From positions 1 through 8,314 of the forward strand of contig JABFWJ010000407.1 in assembly GCA_013362295.1 (NCBI GenBank): 8,314 bases of DNA, written 5' to 3'. Both the position numbers and the translations under genes were made by a program. Each line of letters begins with the position of its first letter. Position 1 is the first letter of the stretch. The stretch comes from Thermoleophilia bacterium (lineage in GTDB: Bacteria; Actinomycetota; Thermoleophilia; Gaiellales; Gaiellaceae). Positions 6,876 through 8,314 of the stretch are shown piece after piece. The notes under the pieces were generated by a model. That model ran no database searches. It was not told the origin of the DNA and saw only the letters and a program-made list of their open reading frames with translations.

Positions 6876-8314
6876 TTACCCGTTAGACGCAAGATTAGCA
6901 AGAAGATTCTCTGTACGAGCTATGGAAACGAGATGTTGCTTGGCCCGGTAGAGCTCCAGCGCCTCGGCGTAGACGGCTCTCGCCTCGGCGGCGTTTCCGT
7001 TCCCGAGCAGGGCCTCTGCGAGCGCGCTCAGGGCATCGCCGTGCATGACGAGGAAATCCGTCTTGCGCGCCCGTTCGACCGCGTTCTGCGCCAGCAGCTC
7101 GGCCTCCTCGCGGCGCCCGACCGCTGCGAGCGCACGCGCCCGCGCCGTGAACAGGTGCACGTGCGCGGAGACGTCGTCCTCGGCCGGGGTCACGTCCGAG
7201 ACCTCGACCGCCTCCTCGTCGCGCCCCTGGGCGTGTAGCGCCTGGGCGAGCAGAGCGGCGAGGTTCGCGCTCTCGTTCACGCCCATCTCGGCGAGCTGGG
7301 TGTATGCGGGCCGGAGCCGCTCCTCCGCGGCGGCCGCGTTGCCGGCGAGCAGCTCGACCTCGCCGTAGGTCTCGGCGGCCGACGCAGCCGTCACGCGGAG
7401 CCCCAGGTCTTCGACGATCGCAGCGAAGCGCCCGAGCAACCAGCGGGCCTCCTCGAACTCCCCCGCCATCGCCTTCAGCGCGGCGAGTGCCCGCAGCGCC
7501 GACGCGGAGACCCGCTTCTGCCGGCCGCCGCCCTCGAGGATCTCCTCGCAGCGTGCGATCGCGGCCGGGACCGGTCGCGGGCCGAAGACGGCCGCGCCGA
7601 GGGTGAGATGCAGGCTCTGCGCCGTCGTGCGCGCATCCGAGGCGCGTCTTGCATGCTCGAGCGAGTGCGCGAGCGCGTCCTCCGTCGCGGCCGCGTGGCA
7701 TTCGAGCCAGTGTCCCCACGCGAGGAGCTCCCACGCCTTTGCGAGGCTGCGATCGTCGTCAGCGGGACCGAACGCATCGAGCGCGCGCCGCGCGCCGTCC
7801 ACGACCACCTCGGGGCCCCGCTCGGCTTCCGTCTGCACGCGCATGCGCAGGCGGACGAGGCGCGCATACTCCTCGAGGGCGGCGTCCCCGGCCTCGCCGG
7901 CCGAGCTGATCGCCTCCGCGAGCACTGCCTCCGCACGTGGGTAGTCGCCACCCTCGCGGACCGCCTCGCCGAGGTCGGGGAGCAGCTCGAGCCGCGCGGA
8001 CGTGCCTGTCTCGGCGAGATCAGCGGCGCGTTCGAGCAGCGCGACGGCGGCCGGGACGTCGTCGCGTGCGTAGGCCCGGCGGCCTGCCCCGGCGAGCAGC
8101 ACCCGCGCCTGCTCGGCAAGCTCGTGCACCTCGTCGCCGGCCTGCCCGAGCTCGACGCGATACCGGTAGGCCTGTTCGAGATGGAAGCCGAGCACCTCTT
8201 CCCGCCCCCGCAGATGCTCGGGCATCTCCTGCAGGAACCCGGCGAGGGCCTCGTGCAGCGCGGCCCGCTCCGCCTTCGGCAGCGCGTCGTAGGCGGCGTC
8301 CCGCATCAGGCCGT
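6876..8314 (-). CDS. C-terminal part of a large ATPase/TPR signalling protein (5' partial)
   Basis: The frame is open to the window edge (Gly-Leu precede the Met codon at 8306, from which residues are numbered), so the true start lies outside. The first visible motif, RDAAYDALPKAERAALHEAL (2-21), with EEVLGFHLEQAYRYR (41-55), is typical of the segment that follows the AAA/NACHT-like ATPase in adenylate/guanylate cyclase-type and LuxR-like (MalT-type) multidomain regulators. The rest, to residue 476, is almost all helix with repeated Ala-rich pairs such as ARDDVPAAVALLERAADL, consistent with tetratricopeptide-like repeats for protein binding. No C-terminal helix-turn-helix is seen: the end is YRAKQHLVSIARTENLLANL plus a few residues. 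That favours a cyclase-ATPase-TPR protein over a LuxR-type DNA binder. It is probably cytoplasmic. The family assignment is moderately sure; the N-terminal domain and the signal are unknown. The last 60 or so bases are less GC-rich than the rest of the gene. Confidence 0.82.
   Translation of the reverse strand, partial: GLMRDAAYDALPKAERAALHEALAGFLQEMPEHLRGREEVLGFHLEQAYRYRVELGQAGDEVHELAEQARVLLAGAGRRAYARDDVPAAVALLERAADLAETGTSARLELLPDLGEAVREGGDYPRAEAVLAEAISSAGEAGDAALEEYARLVRLRMRVQTEAERGPEVVVDGARRALDAFGPADDDRSLAKAWELLAWGHWLECHAAATEDALAHSLEHARRASDARTTAQSLHLTLGAAVFGPRPVPAAIARCEEILEGGGRQKRVSASALRALAALKAMAGEFEEARWLLGRFAAIVEDLGLRVTAASAAETYGEVELLAGNAAAAEERLRPAYTQLAEMGVNESANLAALLAQALHAQGRDEEAVEVSDVTPAEDDVSAHVHLFTARARALAAVGRREEAELLAQNAVERARKTDFLVMHGDALSALAEALLGNGNAAEARAVYAEALELYRAKQHLVSIARTENLLANLASNG

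Overview
This is a GC-rich window with GTG starts, dense coding and long meaningless open frames opposite the genes. It is most likely from an actinobacterium. The WQRC-type Ig-like repeats, the protease with an SWGT tail and the ATPase/TPR protein together suggest Thermoleophilia (Gaiellales/Solirubrobacterales type). That placement rests on recalled family resemblance and was not tested by a search.

The layout is two gene pairs facing each other. On the + strand, a membrane-anchored von Willebrand factor A (VWA) protein (1-866, 5' end outside the window) is followed almost without a gap by a secreted PQQ-type beta-propeller protein (start at 914, or 869; ends 3685). The propeller has transthyretin-like modules at its C-terminus. 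A 46-bp gap holding an imperfect hairpin separates it from the convergent - strand gene, a 1018-residue secreted subtilisin-family (S8) protease (6788-3732). The protease has four Ig-like repeats between propeptide and catalytic domain and a C-terminal array of ASWGT pentapeptides. Upstream of it, on the same strand, is the C-terminal part of a large ATPase/TPR protein of the adenylate-cyclase/LuxR-like signalling type (8314-6876, 5' end outside the window). An 87-bp gap between these two carries a good ribosome binding site and a weak candidate promoter overlapped by a dyad.

Three of the four products are predicted to act at or outside the membrane. The VWA/propeller pair recalls methanol-dehydrogenase (mxa) clusters, where VWA proteins help mature a quinoprotein. 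However, this propeller lacks several catalytic and cofactor residues of quinoprotein dehydrogenases, so it is more likely a binding or scaffold protein, or an enzyme with changed chemistry. The protease keeps its full catalytic set and should be active. No RNA genes, mobile elements, CRISPR arrays or attachment sites were seen. The most unusual items are the degenerate quinoprotein, the SWGT pentapeptide tail and the Ig-like insertion separating propeptide from protease.
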